Source: Roseateles_E cavernae
GTDB taxonomy: Bacteria > Pseudomonadota > Gammaproteobacteria > Burkholderiales > Burkholderiaceae_C
Length of the DNA stretch: 64,000 nucleotides
Direction of reading: 5' to 3'
Assembly (NCBI RefSeq): GCF_040187885.1
Contig: NZ_JBDPLH010000001.1
Coordinates: 620,001 to 684,000, forward strand
The notes under the pieces were generated by a model. That model had not been told where the DNA came from, did no database searches, and saw only the letters and a list, made by a program, of their open reading frames with translations. Shown here piece after piece: positions 51,328 to 59,969 of the stretch. A program made the translations under genes and the position numbers. How positions within the stretch are numbered: position 1 is the stretch's first letter; every line of letters starts with the position of its first letter.

Positions 51328-53388
51328 TTACAGGCTGCTGCCGAGCCGGGTTCCCTGCAATATTGCACGCTTGGCATCGAGTTCTCCGGCCTCCAGCGCG
51401 CCGCCGATCAGGTGCACGCTGCGCCCCGCCGCACGCAGCGGCGCCTCCAGTTCGCGCAGCGGCTCCTGGCCGGCACACAGCACCACGGTGTCGGCCGCGA
51501 CCAGCTGCATGTCCTGGCGCTTCTCGCCGTAGCTGACCCACAGGCCCTCGGCGCTGATGGCCTCGTAGTTGACGCCCGCCAGCATCTCGACCTGCTTCAT
51601 CTTCAGCGCCGCGCGATGGATCCAGCCGGTGGTCTTGCCCAGGCCCGCGCCGGGCTTGCCGGCCTTGCGCTGCAGCAAGGTGATCGCGCGCGCCGGCGCC
51701 GAGGGCTGCGGGCGGCGCACGCCGCCGCGCACCTCGCCGGGATCGGCCACGCCCCACTCGCGCTGCCAGGCCGCCGGATCGAGCGTCAGGGAGTGCCCCC
51801 CTTCGACCAGAAACTCCGCCACATCGAAGCCGATGCCGCCGGCGCCGACGATGGCCACGCGCTGCCCCACCGGCGCGCGCTTGAGCAGCACATCGATATA
51901 GGACAGCACCATGCCGGCCAGCGCCGGGTCGTCCTGGCCCTTGATGCGCGGGTTGCGCGGCGTCACGCCGGAGGCCAGCAGCACCTCGTCAAACGCCATC
52001 AGATCGGCGGCGGACACCCGCCGATTCAGATGCAGCCGCACACCGGTGATGTCTATGCGGCGGCCGAAATAGCGCAGGGTCTCGCCGAACTCTTCCTTGC
52101 CAGGAATGCGCCGGGCCAGATTGAACTGGCCGCCGATCTCGGCCGCGCTGTCGAACAGATGCACCTCGTGGCCGCGCTCGGCCAAGGTGGTGGACGCCGC
52201 CAGGCCGGCCGGGCCGGCGCCGACCACGGCGATCTTCTTGCGCGGCGTCTGCGTGGCCGCGAGCGGCACGATGCGCAGCTCCTGCTCGAAGGCGGCGCGC
52301 GGGTTCACCAGGCAGGTCGAGATCTTTTGCGCAAAGGTGTGGTCCAGGCAGGCCTGGTTGCAGGCGATGCAGGTGTTGATCTCGTCGGCCCGGCCCTCGC
52401 GCGCCTTCTTGACGAACTCGGGATCGGCCAGAAAGGGCCGCGCCATGCTGACCATGTCGGCGCTGCCCTCGGCCAGCAGGCGCTCGGCCACCTCGGGCGT
52501 GTTGATGCGGTTGCTGGTGATCAGCGGCGTCGTGATGCCCTCTTGCCGCAGCTGGGCCCTGAGTTTGGCGGTCACCCAGGCAAAGCCGGCGCGCGGCACG
52601 CTGGTGGCAATCGTCGGGATGCGCGCCTCGTGCCAGCCGATGCCGGTGTTGATGATGGTCGCGCCGCCGGCCGCGACCCGCCTGGCCAGGGTCAGGACCT
52701 CGTCCCAGCTGCTGCCGCCGGGCAGCAGATCCAGCATCGAAAGCCGGTAGATGATGATGAAGTCGGGCCCGACCGCCTCGCGCATGCGCGCGAGGATTTC
52801 CAGCGGCAGACGCATGCGGTTTTCATAAGAGCCGCCCCAGCCGTCGCTACGCTGGTTGGTGTGTGTGACCAGGAACTGGTTGATGAAATAGCCTTCCGAG
52901 CCCATCACTTCGACGCCGTCATAGCCGGCCTCGCGGGCCAGCCGGGCGCAGCGCACAAAGGCGCGGATCTGGCGCTCTATGCCTCGTGCCGACAGCTCGC
53001 GCGGCGTGAAGGGCGAGATCGGCGACTGGATGCGTGAGGGCGCGACGCAGAAGGGGTGGTAGCCATAGCGCCCGGTGTGCAGGATTTGTAAAGCGATCTT
53101 GCCGCCCTCGGCATGCACGGCCTGGGTGATCTGCCGGTGCCGCCGCGCCGCGCCCGCGCTCGCCAGGGTGCCGGCGAAGGGCTTGGCCCAGCCCTCGATA
53201 TTCGGCGCGAAGCCGCCGGTCACGATCAGCCCGACCTCGCCGCGCGCGCGCTCGGCGAAATAGACCGCCATGCGCTCGAAGTGCTTGCGTCCGTCCTCCA
53301 GGCCGGTGTGCATGCTGCCCATCAGCACGCGGTTCTTCAGCGTCGTGAAACCGAGGTCCAGCGGCTGCAGCAGATGGGGATAAGACAT
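51328..53388 (-). CDS. fadH: NADPH-dependent 2,4-dienoyl-CoA reductase
   Basis: FadH reduces 2,4-dienoyl-CoA in the beta-oxidation of unsaturated fatty acids. 686 residues: an N-terminal OYE-type FMN barrel (MSYPHLLQPLDLGFTTLKNRVLMGSMHTGLED, GYDGVEVMGSEGYFINQFL), the 4Fe-4S cluster cysteines in CIACNQACLDHTFAQKISTCLVNP, and a C-terminal FAD/NADP domain (VVGAGPAGLAASTTLAERGHEV, IVGAGGIGFDVAEFL). All parts in the right order. Start at 53388 (MSYPH); the frame remains open for more than 2 kb upstream but that sequence is antisense to the DUF4397 gene and not coding. Confidence 0.94.
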   Translation of the reverse strand: MSYPHLLQPLDLGFTTLKNRVLMGSMHTGLEDGRKHFERMAVYFAERARGEVGLIVTGGFAPNIEGWAKPFAGTLASAGAARRHRQITQAVHAEGGKIALQILHTGRYGYHPFCVAPSRIQSPISPFTPRELSARGIERQIRAFVRCARLAREAGYDGVEVMGSEGYFINQFLVTHTNQRSDGWGGSYENRMRLPLEILARMREAVGPDFIIIYRLSMLDLLPGGSSWDEVLTLARRVAAGGATIINTGIGWHEARIPTIATSVPRAGFAWVTAKLRAQLRQEGITTPLITSNRINTPEVAERLLAEGSADMVSMARPFLADPEFVKKAREGRADEINTCIACNQACLDHTFAQKISTCLVNPRAAFEQELRIVPLAATQTPRKKIAVVGAGPAGLAASTTLAERGHEVHLFDSAAEIGGQFNLARRIPGKEEFGETLRYFGRRIDITGVRLHLNRRVSAADLMAFDEVLLASGVTPRNPRIKGQDDPALAGMVLSYIDVLLKRAPVGQRVAIVGAGGIGFDVAEFLVEGGHSLTLDPAAWQREWGVADPGEVRGGVRRPQPSAPARAITLLQRKAGKPGAGLGKTTGWIHRAALKMKQVEMLAGVNYEAISAEGLWVSYGEKRQDMQLVAADTVVLCAGQEPLRELEAPLRAAGRSVHLIGGALEAGELDAKRAILQGTRLGSSL

Positions 53389-53529
53389 GGCGGGCAATCC
53401 TCGGGGGTCAGGTCGCGTCGGATGACGCCCGGGATGGTAGCCCCAACACTTCTTCACACTCAGCAATACGAGGACAAAGCCCAGCAATGTCGGCCCGCTC
53501 CAATCGCGCCCAACAACAAGGAGTGAGAG

Positions 53530-54810
53530 ATGGTTTCGAGGCGCTTGATCATGGGTGTGGCGGTTTCCGCAGCAATGCTGGCGGCCTGCGGCGGCGGCGG
53601 CAGTGACGACGACAGCGGCAACGCGCAGATCCGTCTGGTCAACGCCAGCAGTGCCTACAGCACGCTGGACCTGACGGTCAGCGACGCCAGTGCCGCCACC
53701 GGCGTGGCCTATGGCGGCGTCAGCGCCTATGCCTCGGCCAAGGCCGGCGAAAGCATCACCACCCTGGTCAAGAACGCCGGCACCACGATCAGCTCGCTCT
53801 ACCCGACCCTGACCAAGGGCAGCCACTACAGCCTGATCGCCTATGGCTGGGCCGGCAATATGAAGAGCACCATTCTTCAGGAAGAGGAAGAAGCGCCGGC
53901 CGAGAACTACAGCAAGCTGCTGGTGCTGAACCTGGCCGCCGATGCCGGCACGCTGGACATCTACCTGACCCAGAACACCGACAGCCTCGACAACGCCTCG
54001 CCCACCATCAGCGCGATCGCCGGCGGCGGCAGCAGCGGCTACACCTCGATCAGCAGCGGCACCTACCGCGTGCGCGTCACCGGCGCCGGCAAGAAGAGCG
54101 ATCTGCGCCTGGACATTCCCAGCATCACGCTGAGCAGCAAGCAGGTCGGCTCGCTGGTGATCACGCCGACCCCCGGCGGCGTGCTGGTCAACAGCATCCT
54201 GATGACCCAGCAGGGCAGCGCCAACGCCTATGGCGCCACCAATGCGCGGGCCCGTGTGGTCGCGGCGGTGGCCGACGGCGCCCAGGTCAATGCCACGCTG
54301 GCCGGCACCGCCCTGATGCCGACCTCGACCGCGCCCAGTATCGGCGAGTACCAGATCGTGGCCGCCGGCAGCCCCAGCCTGCTGGTCAATGTCAACGGCA
54401 AGGCCATGCCCGTGGCCACCCCGGCGCTGACGGCCGGCAATGACTACACGGTGCTGGTCTGGGGTGAGCCCGGCGCGCCGCAGATCAGCGTGATCAGCGA
54501 CGACAACCGCCTGCCCGCCACCACGGGCACGGCCAAGTTCCGCATCATCAACGGCGTCGCACGCCTGAACGCCGGCCTGACGATGACACTGGACTACAGC
54601 GCCATCGCCAGCAATGTGCTGCCGGGCACGGCCTCGGCGGTCGCCACGGTCAACAACAGCAGCAGCTCCCTGCTCAATATCACCGCGCCGACCTCGGCCA
54701 CACCGGTCTACAGCGTCTCCAGCCTGCCGGTGCTGTCCGGCGGCATCTACACCGTCTTCATGATGGGCGGCGCCAACAACATCCAGGGCACCTTGCGCCG
54801 CGAGCGCTGA
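53530..54810 (+). CDS. DUF4397 domain-containing lipoprotein
   Basis: A 426-residue exported lipoprotein with lipobox LAAC (Cys20) and a Gly/Asp linker. The mature protein is built of beta-rich repeats of the DUF4397 kind: AQIRLVNASSAYSTLDLTVSD, SGTYRVRVTGAGKKS, and again AKFRIINGVARLNAGLTMTLDY, so at least two copies of the domain. Such proteins sit on the cell surface or in the periplasm; function unknown. ATG at 53530 with GGAG upstream. Divergent from fadH (141-base gap). Ends at a clear terminator. Confidence 0.82.
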   Translation: MVSRRLIMGVAVSAAMLAACGGGGSDDDSGNAQIRLVNASSAYSTLDLTVSDASAATGVAYGGVSAYASAKAGESITTLVKNAGTTISSLYPTLTKGSHYSLIAYGWAGNMKSTILQEEEEAPAENYSKLLVLNLAADAGTLDIYLTQNTDSLDNASPTISAIAGGGSSGYTSISSGTYRVRVTGAGKKSDLRLDIPSITLSSKQVGSLVITPTPGGVLVNSILMTQQGSANAYGATNARARVVAAVADGAQVNATLAGTALMPTSTAPSIGEYQIVAAGSPSLLVNVNGKAMPVATPALTAGNDYTVLVWGEPGAPQISVISDDNRLPATTGTAKFRIINGVARLNAGLTMTLDYSAIASNVLPGTASAVATVNNSSSSLLNITAPTSATPVYSVSSLPVLSGGIYTVFMMGGANNIQGTLRRER

Positions 54811-54845
54811 GCCGCCGCCGCCCCTTCCCAGAGTTCCTCCCCTGT

Positions 54846-54883
54846 GACCCCGTCCAGCGTTCGGCGCTGCGGGGTCTTTTTTT
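54846..54883 (+). terminator. Rho-independent terminator after the DUF4397 gene
   Basis: Stem GACCCC (54846-54851) and GGGGTC (54871-54876), with an inner AGCG/CGCT pairing, followed by seven T (54877-54883). Lies 35 bases after the stop codon. A textbook terminator and the clearest plus-strand one in the window. Confidence 0.9.
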
Positions 54884-54933
54884 GTTTCGCGCATGCCGCC
54901 AGGCGCACAAGCCCCGGGCAGGCCTGATGCAAG

Positions 54934-55884
54934 ATGGCGCCCATGTCCGCCAGCGCCGCCGCCGCCGCCCGCCAGGCCCTCTGGGTCGGCCTCGCCACCA
55001 TCCTGGTCTGGGGCCTGAACTTCCCGCTGCAGAAGACCCTGTTCGGCGTGATGGGGCCGGAGGGCTTTCTGTTCCTGCGCTATCTGCTGATGCCCATCTG
55101 CGCGGCCGCGCTGCTGATCTGGCATTTCGGCCTGGCCTGGCCGCGCCTGCCGCGCGCCGACTGGCTGGCGCTGCTGCGCCTGGGCCTGATCGGCCAGGGC
55201 CTGCATCTGGCGCTGGCCACCTATGGCGTGCATTGGTCCACCGCCTTCTCCAGCTCGGTGCTGCTGGCCTGCGGGCCGGTGTTCACCTTGCTGATACTGC
55301 GCGCCTCCGGGCTGGAGCGGCTCAGCCGCGCCCAGGTTGGCGGCGTTGCGGTCGCGGCGGCCGGCGCCCTGCTCTTCATGTCGGACAAGCTGCTCGGCGC
55401 CCAATGGCAGGCCAGCGGCGGCGACCTGGTGCTGCTGCTGGCGGCGGCGCTGTTCAGCTACTACACGGTGGCCAGCAAGCCGCTGATCGCGCGCCATGGC
55501 GGCGTGCTGGTGATGGGCCATGCGACGCTGATCGCCACGCTGCCGGTGCTGCTCTTCAGCGCGCCGGCCGCGCTGCGGGTCGACTGGGCCGGCCTGTCAC
55601 CCTGGCTGTGGCTGGGCGCGGTCTGGGCTGTGGTCGCCAGCGGTTTCATCGGCTGGCTGGCCTGGGGTTGGGTCAATGCCAAGCGCGGCGTTGCGCGCAC
55701 CGCGCCGCTGATCTATCTGATGCCGCCGATTGCCGGTCTGGCCGCCTGGGCCAGCACCGGCGAGTCCTACACCGCCGTCAAGCTGCTGGGCGCGGCCGTG
55801 GCGCTGGGCGGCGTCGCGCTGGCCCAGTTTGCCAAGCAGGGCCAGGCCGCCCTGGTGGCCAAGGACACACCACCGCTGGACTGA
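54934..55884 (+). CDS. EamA/DMT-family membrane transporter
   Basis: A 316-residue exporter of the drug/metabolite transporter superfamily with ten predicted helices in two EamA halves: ATILVWGLNFPLQKTLFGVMGPEGFLFLRYLLMP in the first and LVLLLAAALFSYYTVASKPLIARHGG in the second. The second half also carries APLIYLMPPIAGLAAWASTGESYTAVKLLGAAVALGGV, the usual ending. Substrate unknown. ATG at 54934 or 54943. It is followed after 50 bases by a binding-protein gene, but the two families do not work together. Confidence 0.87.
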   Translation: MAPMSASAAAAARQALWVGLATILVWGLNFPLQKTLFGVMGPEGFLFLRYLLMPICAAALLIWHFGLAWPRLPRADWLALLRLGLIGQGLHLALATYGVHWSTAFSSSVLLACGPVFTLLILRASGLERLSRAQVGGVAVAAAGALLFMSDKLLGAQWQASGGDLVLLLAAALFSYYTVASKPLIARHGGVLVMGHATLIATLPVLLFSAPAALRVDWAGLSPWLWLGAVWAVVASGFIGWLAWGWVNAKRGVARTAPLIYLMPPIAGLAAWASTGESYTAVKLLGAAVALGGVALAQFAKQGQAALVAKDTPPLD

Positions 55885-55934
55885 CTAGAACAGCGCGCTT
55901 GTCGGCCGACACGCCGATGTGCGAGCATCGCCTC

Positions 55935-56699
55935 ATGTCCATCCGACGCCGCCCGTTCCTTGCCGCCGGTCTGGCCCTGCCCGGCTGGGCCGGCGCCCAG
56001 CCGGCGACCGTCCCGCTGCGCATCGTCAGCGGCGACCTGCCGCCGTTCGCGATCGAAGGCCAGCCGGGCCGGCCGGGCGTGCTGGTGGAGCTGGTCGAGG
56101 AGCTGGCCCGGCGCGCCGGCCACAGCGTCAAGGTCGAGTTCTACCCCTGGGCCCGGGCCGTGCAGATGGCCAGCGCCCAGCCCCGCGTCGCGATCCTGCC
56201 GCTGACACGCACGCCCGAGCGCGAGCCCCACTACCAATGGCTGCTGAAGCTCTATGTCCAGCATTTCGTCTTCATCAACCGCGCCGGCCGGCCCCCGGTC
56301 AGCAGCCTGGAGCAGGCCAAGCGGCTCAAGCTGACGGTGCTGCGTGCCAGCCCCAATCTGGCCCAGCTGCAGCGCCACGGCTTCAAGGAGGAGCTGGTGC
56401 TGCAGGCCCATAGCGTCGAGGACATGCTGCGCCAGCTCGAGCGCGGCCATGTCGACGCGATTTATGGCGGCGATGTGATCAATATGGACAAGGTGCGCGG
56501 CAGCGGCCGCGACCCCGCGCAGTTCCAGGTCGGCATGGCGCTGGAGTCCGGCGAGGTCTGGCTGGCGGCCAGCGCCGGCGTCGACGAGGCCGAGCTGGCG
56601 CGGCTGCAGGACGCCCGGCAGGCGATGCTGCGCGACGGCAGCATCGAGCGCCTGTTCAAGGCCTACGGCATCAGGCCGCGCGCGGAAGACCTGCGCTGA
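55935..56699 (+). CDS. Periplasmic substrate-binding protein, family 3 (solitary)
   Basis: A 254-residue PBP2-type protein. Signal peptide MSIRRRPFLAAGLALPGWAGAQ, then LRIVSGDLPPFAIEGQPGRPGVLVELVEELARRAGHSVKVEFYPWARAVQMASAQPRVAILPLTRTPEREPHYQWL. That text is close to the solitary protein at 9138 (EGQPGGFSVELLRLIAAEV...PWPRAQQ...LTRTPAREAQFQWV), so the two are paralogues. Start at 55935; an ATG at 55917 is in frame but gives a worse signal peptide. No permease or ATPase nearby. Its 3' end overlaps the convergent DUF2834 gene by 29 bases. Confidence 0.82.
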   Translation: MSIRRRPFLAAGLALPGWAGAQPATVPLRIVSGDLPPFAIEGQPGRPGVLVELVEELARRAGHSVKVEFYPWARAVQMASAQPRVAILPLTRTPEREPHYQWLLKLYVQHFVFINRAGRPPVSSLEQAKRLKLTVLRASPNLAQLQRHGFKEELVLQAHSVEDMLRQLERGHVDAIYGGDVINMDKVRGSGRDPAQFQVGMALESGEVWLAASAGVDEAELARLQDARQAMLRDGSIERLFKAYGIRPRAEDLR

Positions 56700-56982
56700 G
56701 CCCGGTCGGGCGCGGCGCCAGCAGCAGATAGAGCAGCGGGCCGAAGGAGCCGGCCGCCAGGGTCAGCAGCACATAGGGCCAGAAGCGCCGGCCGCTGCGC
56801 TGCGCATCGCGCCACAGAAAACCCAGCAGCAGCACAGAGGCGATCAGCAGGTCCAGCACCACCTGCCAGCCGGCAAGATTGCTGAGCAGGGCCTGCCACA
56901 GGCCCAGATAGCCCAGCTCGGCGATCACATACAGCGAATAGGCGCCAAAGGCGGCGAACACCAGGGCAAGAGCGGCTTTCAT
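56671..56982 (-). CDS. DUF2834 domain-containing small membrane protein
   Basis: A 103-residue inner-membrane protein with three hydrophobic helices: MKAALALVFAAFGAYSLYVIAELGYLGLWQ, VVLDLLIASVLLLGFLWRDAQRSG, and FWPYVLLTLAAGSFGPLLYLLLAP. The DLLIAS...GFLWRDA...WPYVLLTLAAGSFGPLLYLL text is typical of DUF2834. Function unknown. Start at 56982 because AAAGGA lies at the right distance; an upstream ATG at 56997 is possible. Divergent from the XRE regulator, with a 35-base palindrome between, so it is the likely target of that regulator. Confidence 0.78.
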   Translation of the reverse strand: MKAALALVFAAFGAYSLYVIAELGYLGLWQALLSNLAGWQVVLDLLIASVLLLGFLWRDAQRSGRRFWPYVLLTLAAGSFGPLLYLLLAPRPTGLSAGLPRAA

Positions 56983-57042
56983 CACAGGTCCTTTCATCAG
57001 GGTTTGGCATCGGGAACGGCGACAGTCTCGGCGCCGGCCCGG

Positions 57043-57077
57043 CTTGCGGCAATGACCTGCCAGGTCATTGCCGCAAG
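57043..57077. promoter_or_regulatory. 35-base near-perfect palindrome between the DUF2834 and XRE genes
   Basis: Arms of 17 bases (CTTGCGGCAATGACCTG at 57043-57059 and its exact complement 57061-57077) around a single central base at 57060. It lies 60 bases from the DUF2834 start and 25 from the XRE start, where both promoters must be. It is by far the longest perfect palindrome found in the window. An operator for the adjacent XRE protein, shared by both genes, is the simplest reading. No T-run follows, so it is not a terminator. Confidence 0.7.
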
Positions 57078-57102
57078 ACCTGGCCCCGTTAGGATTCAGG
57101 CC

Positions 57103-57867
57103 ATGAGCACCTCCACCCTCGCCGCCCTGCGGGCCCAGCGCCGCATCAGCCAGCTGGAACTGTCGATGCGGGTGGGCGTCTCGCAACGCCATCTCAGCTG
57201 CATAGAGACCGGCCGCTCGCGCGCCAGCCGCGAGATGCTGATGGCCGTGCTCGACGCGCTCGATGCGCCGCTGGCCGAGCGCAACCAGGCCTTGCTGGCG
57301 GCCGGCTACGCCCCCGCCTATGCCGAGACCCGCCTCGACGACCCCGGGATGGCGCCGGTGCGCGCGGCGCTGAGCCATCTGCTGGAGGCCCATGACCCGG
57401 CTCCGGCCCTGGTGATGGACGGCAGCTGGACCCTGCTGATGGCCAACCGCGGCCTGCGCGGCCTGATGCGCCTGCTGGGCGTGGACCCGGCCCTGCTGGA
57501 CAGCGGCGACTTCAATCTGCTGCGCGCCTGCCTGCTGCCCGGCGGGCTGCGCCATCTGTGCGTCAACGAGGCCGAGGTCTGCGCCGGCCTGTGGCAGCGT
57601 GCCTGCGGCGAGGCGCAGCATGTGCCGGCGCTGCGCCCGCTGCTGGAGGAGCTGCGCCCCCATGTGCCGAAGGCGCTGGCGCCCGCGCCGGTGACGCCGC
57701 TGATGCACACCCGATTGCGCTCCTCGGCCGGCGAGCTCGCGCTGTTCTCGGCCTTCACGACCTTCGGCACGCCGCTGGATGTGACGGTGGCCTCGCTGCG
57801 GGTCGAGCATTTCTTCCCGGCCGATGCGGCCACGCGCGAGGCGCTGGCGCGGGCGGCGTCGGACTGA
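57103..57867 (+). CDS. XRE-family regulator with MmyB-like ligand-binding domain
   Basis: A 254-residue regulator. The N-terminal helix-turn-helix (about 3-60) reads LAALRAQRRISQLELSMRVGVSQRHLSCIETGRSRASREML. The rest (about 95-240) is the MmyB-type PAS-like domain: ALVMDGSWTLLMANRGLRGLMRLLG, LRACLLPGGLRHLCVN, VTPLMHTRLRSSAGELALFSAFTTFGTPLDVTVASLRVEHFFP. Proteins of this kind respond to small hydrophobic ligands such as fatty acids. Start at 57103, right after the 35-base palindrome; divergent from the DUF2834 gene. Confidence 0.87.
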   Translation: MSTSTLAALRAQRRISQLELSMRVGVSQRHLSCIETGRSRASREMLMAVLDALDAPLAERNQALLAAGYAPAYAETRLDDPGMAPVRAALSHLLEAHDPAPALVMDGSWTLLMANRGLRGLMRLLGVDPALLDSGDFNLLRACLLPGGLRHLCVNEAEVCAGLWQRACGEAQHVPALRPLLEELRPHVPKALAPAPVTPLMHTRLRSSAGELALFSAFTTFGTPLDVTVASLRVEHFFPADAATREALARAASD

Positions 57868-57884
57868 TCATCATCGATCAGCGG

Positions 57885-58508
57885 CTAGCGCGGCAAATAC
57901 AGCCGGTCCGAATAGGTGGCCAGCCACTGCGGCCGGAAGGCCACGAAGATGGCGGTGACCATGCCGGTGATGAAGGCGTCGCCCCAGGCGCTGAGCCAGC
58001 GGCCCAGCATCAGGTCGGCCTCGCTCAGCGAGGCCATGCCGCCGTGCAGGGCCAGCGCCGCCGCGCCGCTGAGCGTGCCGGCCAGCAGGGTCGCGAAAAA
58101 GCCCCGGCCCAGGATGTAGACCATCAGATGCGGCGGCAGCCAGCGCCGCACGCCGGCGCCCAGCCCCAGCGCCAGCGTGGCCGGCAGCAGGCCCAGCCAC
58201 ACACCGCGCTGCAGCGCCTCGGCCCAGGACAGATCGGCCAGCCAGGCCGTCAACAGGCACACCGGCACCAGCCCCAGCACCGCCAGCGGCCAGCCCGCCA
58301 TCAGCAGCAGCAGGCAGGCCCCCGACAGCGGCTGCAGCACCGCCGACTGCGCCAGCCGGTCGGCGCTCCACAGCAGCGGCATCGCCGCCACGCCCCAGGC
58401 CAGCCAGGGCCAGGGCGGGCCGCCCGGCGGCAGGCCGCGCCAGGGACGCAGCAGCAGCGCGATGCCGATCGCGGCCAGGGCCAGCAGGAGATTCAGGAGC
58501 CAGTGCAT
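57885..58508 (-). CDS. CbiM-like (COG3235/ECF-type) membrane protein
   Basis: A 207-residue integral membrane protein with six to seven helices. The C-terminal part, LSEADLMLGRWLSAWGDAFITGMVTAIFVAFRPQWLATYSDRLYLPR, matches what I remember of the COG3235 family, which is related to the CbiM substrate-binding subunit of cobalt-type energy-coupling factor transporters. No CbiN, Q or O gene lies nearby, so a role in metal uptake is only suggested. ATG at 58508. Convergent with the XRE gene, 17 bases apart. Confidence 0.65.
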   Translation of the reverse strand: MHWLLNLLLALAAIGIALLLRPWRGLPPGGPPWPWLAWGVAAMPLLWSADRLAQSAVLQPLSGACLLLLMAGWPLAVLGLVPVCLLTAWLADLSWAEALQRGVWLGLLPATLALGLGAGVRRWLPPHLMVYILGRGFFATLLAGTLSGAAALALHGGMASLSEADLMLGRWLSAWGDAFITGMVTAIFVAFRPQWLATYSDRLYLPR

Positions 58509-58636
58509 GGGAGGATTGTCGGCACTTGGGCGGCTAGCATCGCCCGGGCGGGCCGCTGCCATCGCGCCCCGCCCTTGCCGACCACTGCTCGTTCTTCCTT
58601 ACCCTCCTCGTTCCTTCCGCAACTCCTGGAGTCGCC

Positions 58637-59047
58637 ATGCCGCGCAGCACCGCCCCCGCAATCACCCGCGCCAAAGCCCGGCCACCGGGCTCGAACTTCG
58701 CCGACTACTGCTGCGAGCTGCTGGGCAGCCTGGGCGAGGTGCGGGCCAGGCGCATGTTCTCGGGCTGGGGTCTGAGCGTGGACGGCCTCACGGTGGCGAT
58801 CATTGCCTGGGACCGGCTCTACCTCAAGGCCAACGCCCAGACCCAGGCCCACTTTGCCGCCGTCGGCTGCCAGCTCTTCGAATACGAAGCCCAGGGCAAG
58901 ACCCGGCGCCTGCAGTACTACACCGCCCCCGACAGCGCGCTGGAGTCGCGCGCCGCGATGCAGGCCTGGGCGGAGTTGGCGATGCAGGCGGCGCTGGCGG
59001 CGAGGAAGCCGGGCAAGCGCGGCCAGACCCTAGCTGCGCCGAGCTGA
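58637..59047 (+). CDS. TfoX/Sxy N-terminal domain protein
   Basis: A 136-residue protein. The core (about 20-110) fits TfoX_N: FADYCCELLGSLGEVRARRMFSGWGLSVDGLTVAIIAWDRLYLKANAQTQAHFAAVGCQLFEY, the pattern of Sxy/TfoX competence regulators. No C-terminal TfoX domain is present; stand-alone versions are common and of unknown role. ATG at 58637 with a CTGGAG just upstream. Its last 18 bases overlap the convergent hydrolase gene. Confidence 0.85.
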   Translation: MPRSTAPAITRAKARPPGSNFADYCCELLGSLGEVRARRMFSGWGLSVDGLTVAIIAWDRLYLKANAQTQAHFAAVGCQLFEYEAQGKTRRLQYYTAPDSALESRAAMQAWAELAMQAALAARKPGKRGQTLAAPS

Positions 59048-59923
59048 AGCCGATTCGCGCGCCAGGAACGCCAGCGCCTTGATCACGAAGTCAGCGTGGA
59101 ACTGGAATACCGCGCCGTGTCCGGCGTCGGGATAGATCAGGAGTTCGCTGTTCGGCAGTCGCCGAGCCAGGTCGTAGGTATTCTGGCTGGGGACCATGCG
59201 ATCACTGTCGCCGTTGGCGACGAGCACCGGATGCGCCAGCCTGCTCAGGTCCGCCGGGGCCTTGACGCCCCACAGGCGCAGCGCCTTCAGCTGGGCGCGC
59301 AGCGCGGCCACGGTGATCTTCTTGTCACGGCCTTCGGCGCGCTCCTGGATTCGCTGCAGGAATTCCTGGCCCGCGCGGATCCCGGCCGGTGTCCGGCTGA
59401 AGAACAGGAACTGCTTCGGGTCCTGCCCGGTCAACAAGCCCCGCAGCATGTCCAGATAGGTCACGCGGGCCACCTTGCTGATGCCTTCGCCGCCTGCCGG
59501 GCCGGTCCCCGTGATGATCATCCTGCGCACCAGTTCCGGCCTCATCAGCACGATCTCCTGCGCAATCATGCCGCCCATCGAAAAGCCGAGAAGATCCACC
59601 TGAGCCAGCCCCAGGCCCTCGATGAAGGTGATCGCATCCTTGGCCATCGCTTCGATCGAGGCCGCCGGGGCGCCGCTGGACGCGCCCACGCCTCGATTGT
59701 CGAAGGCGATGACACGGTGCCGGGCCGCCAGTCCGTCGATGACGCGGGGGTCCCAGTTGTCCAGCACGGCGGCCAGGTGGGTCAGGCAGACGAGCGGTGT
59801 GCCGGGGTTCTGTACCCCGAGCTCGCGGTAGGCGAAAACCACGCCGCCTGCGCTGATTGTCCGGGTTGGAACTGCCTTCCAGGTGGGCGTCGAGGGCTGC
59901 AATGCCAGCGGTTCGATAAGCAT
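59030..59923 (-). CDS. Alpha/beta hydrolase
   Basis: A 297-residue alpha/beta-hydrolase. Nucleophile elbow GFSMGG with Ser115, oxyanion-region HLAAVLDNW, catalytic acid in ANGDSDRMVP, and histidine in DAGHGAVF. No signal peptide. Start at 59923 (MLIEPLALQPS). It lies 46 bases downstream of the NADP-dependent oxidoreductase gene in the same direction, behind the TetR gene, so it probably belongs to the TetR-controlled unit. Substrate unknown. Confidence 0.85.
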   Translation of the reverse strand: MLIEPLALQPSTPTWKAVPTRTISAGGVVFAYRELGVQNPGTPLVCLTHLAAVLDNWDPRVIDGLAARHRVIAFDNRGVGASSGAPAASIEAMAKDAITFIEGLGLAQVDLLGFSMGGMIAQEIVLMRPELVRRMIITGTGPAGGEGISKVARVTYLDMLRGLLTGQDPKQFLFFSRTPAGIRAGQEFLQRIQERAEGRDKKITVAALRAQLKALRLWGVKAPADLSRLAHPVLVANGDSDRMVPSQNTYDLARRLPNSELLIYPDAGHGAVFQFHADFVIKALAFLARESASARRS

Positions 59924-59969
59924 GGTGGTCCTTGCGTAAATACCTGCGCTCGGCAGCGGTGGACCCGGA

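Noticed and set aside
53389..55521. Upstream extension of the fadH frame by more than 700 codons
   Set aside because: The extension is antisense to the DUF4397 gene and has no protein-like character. FadH begins naturally at MSYPH.
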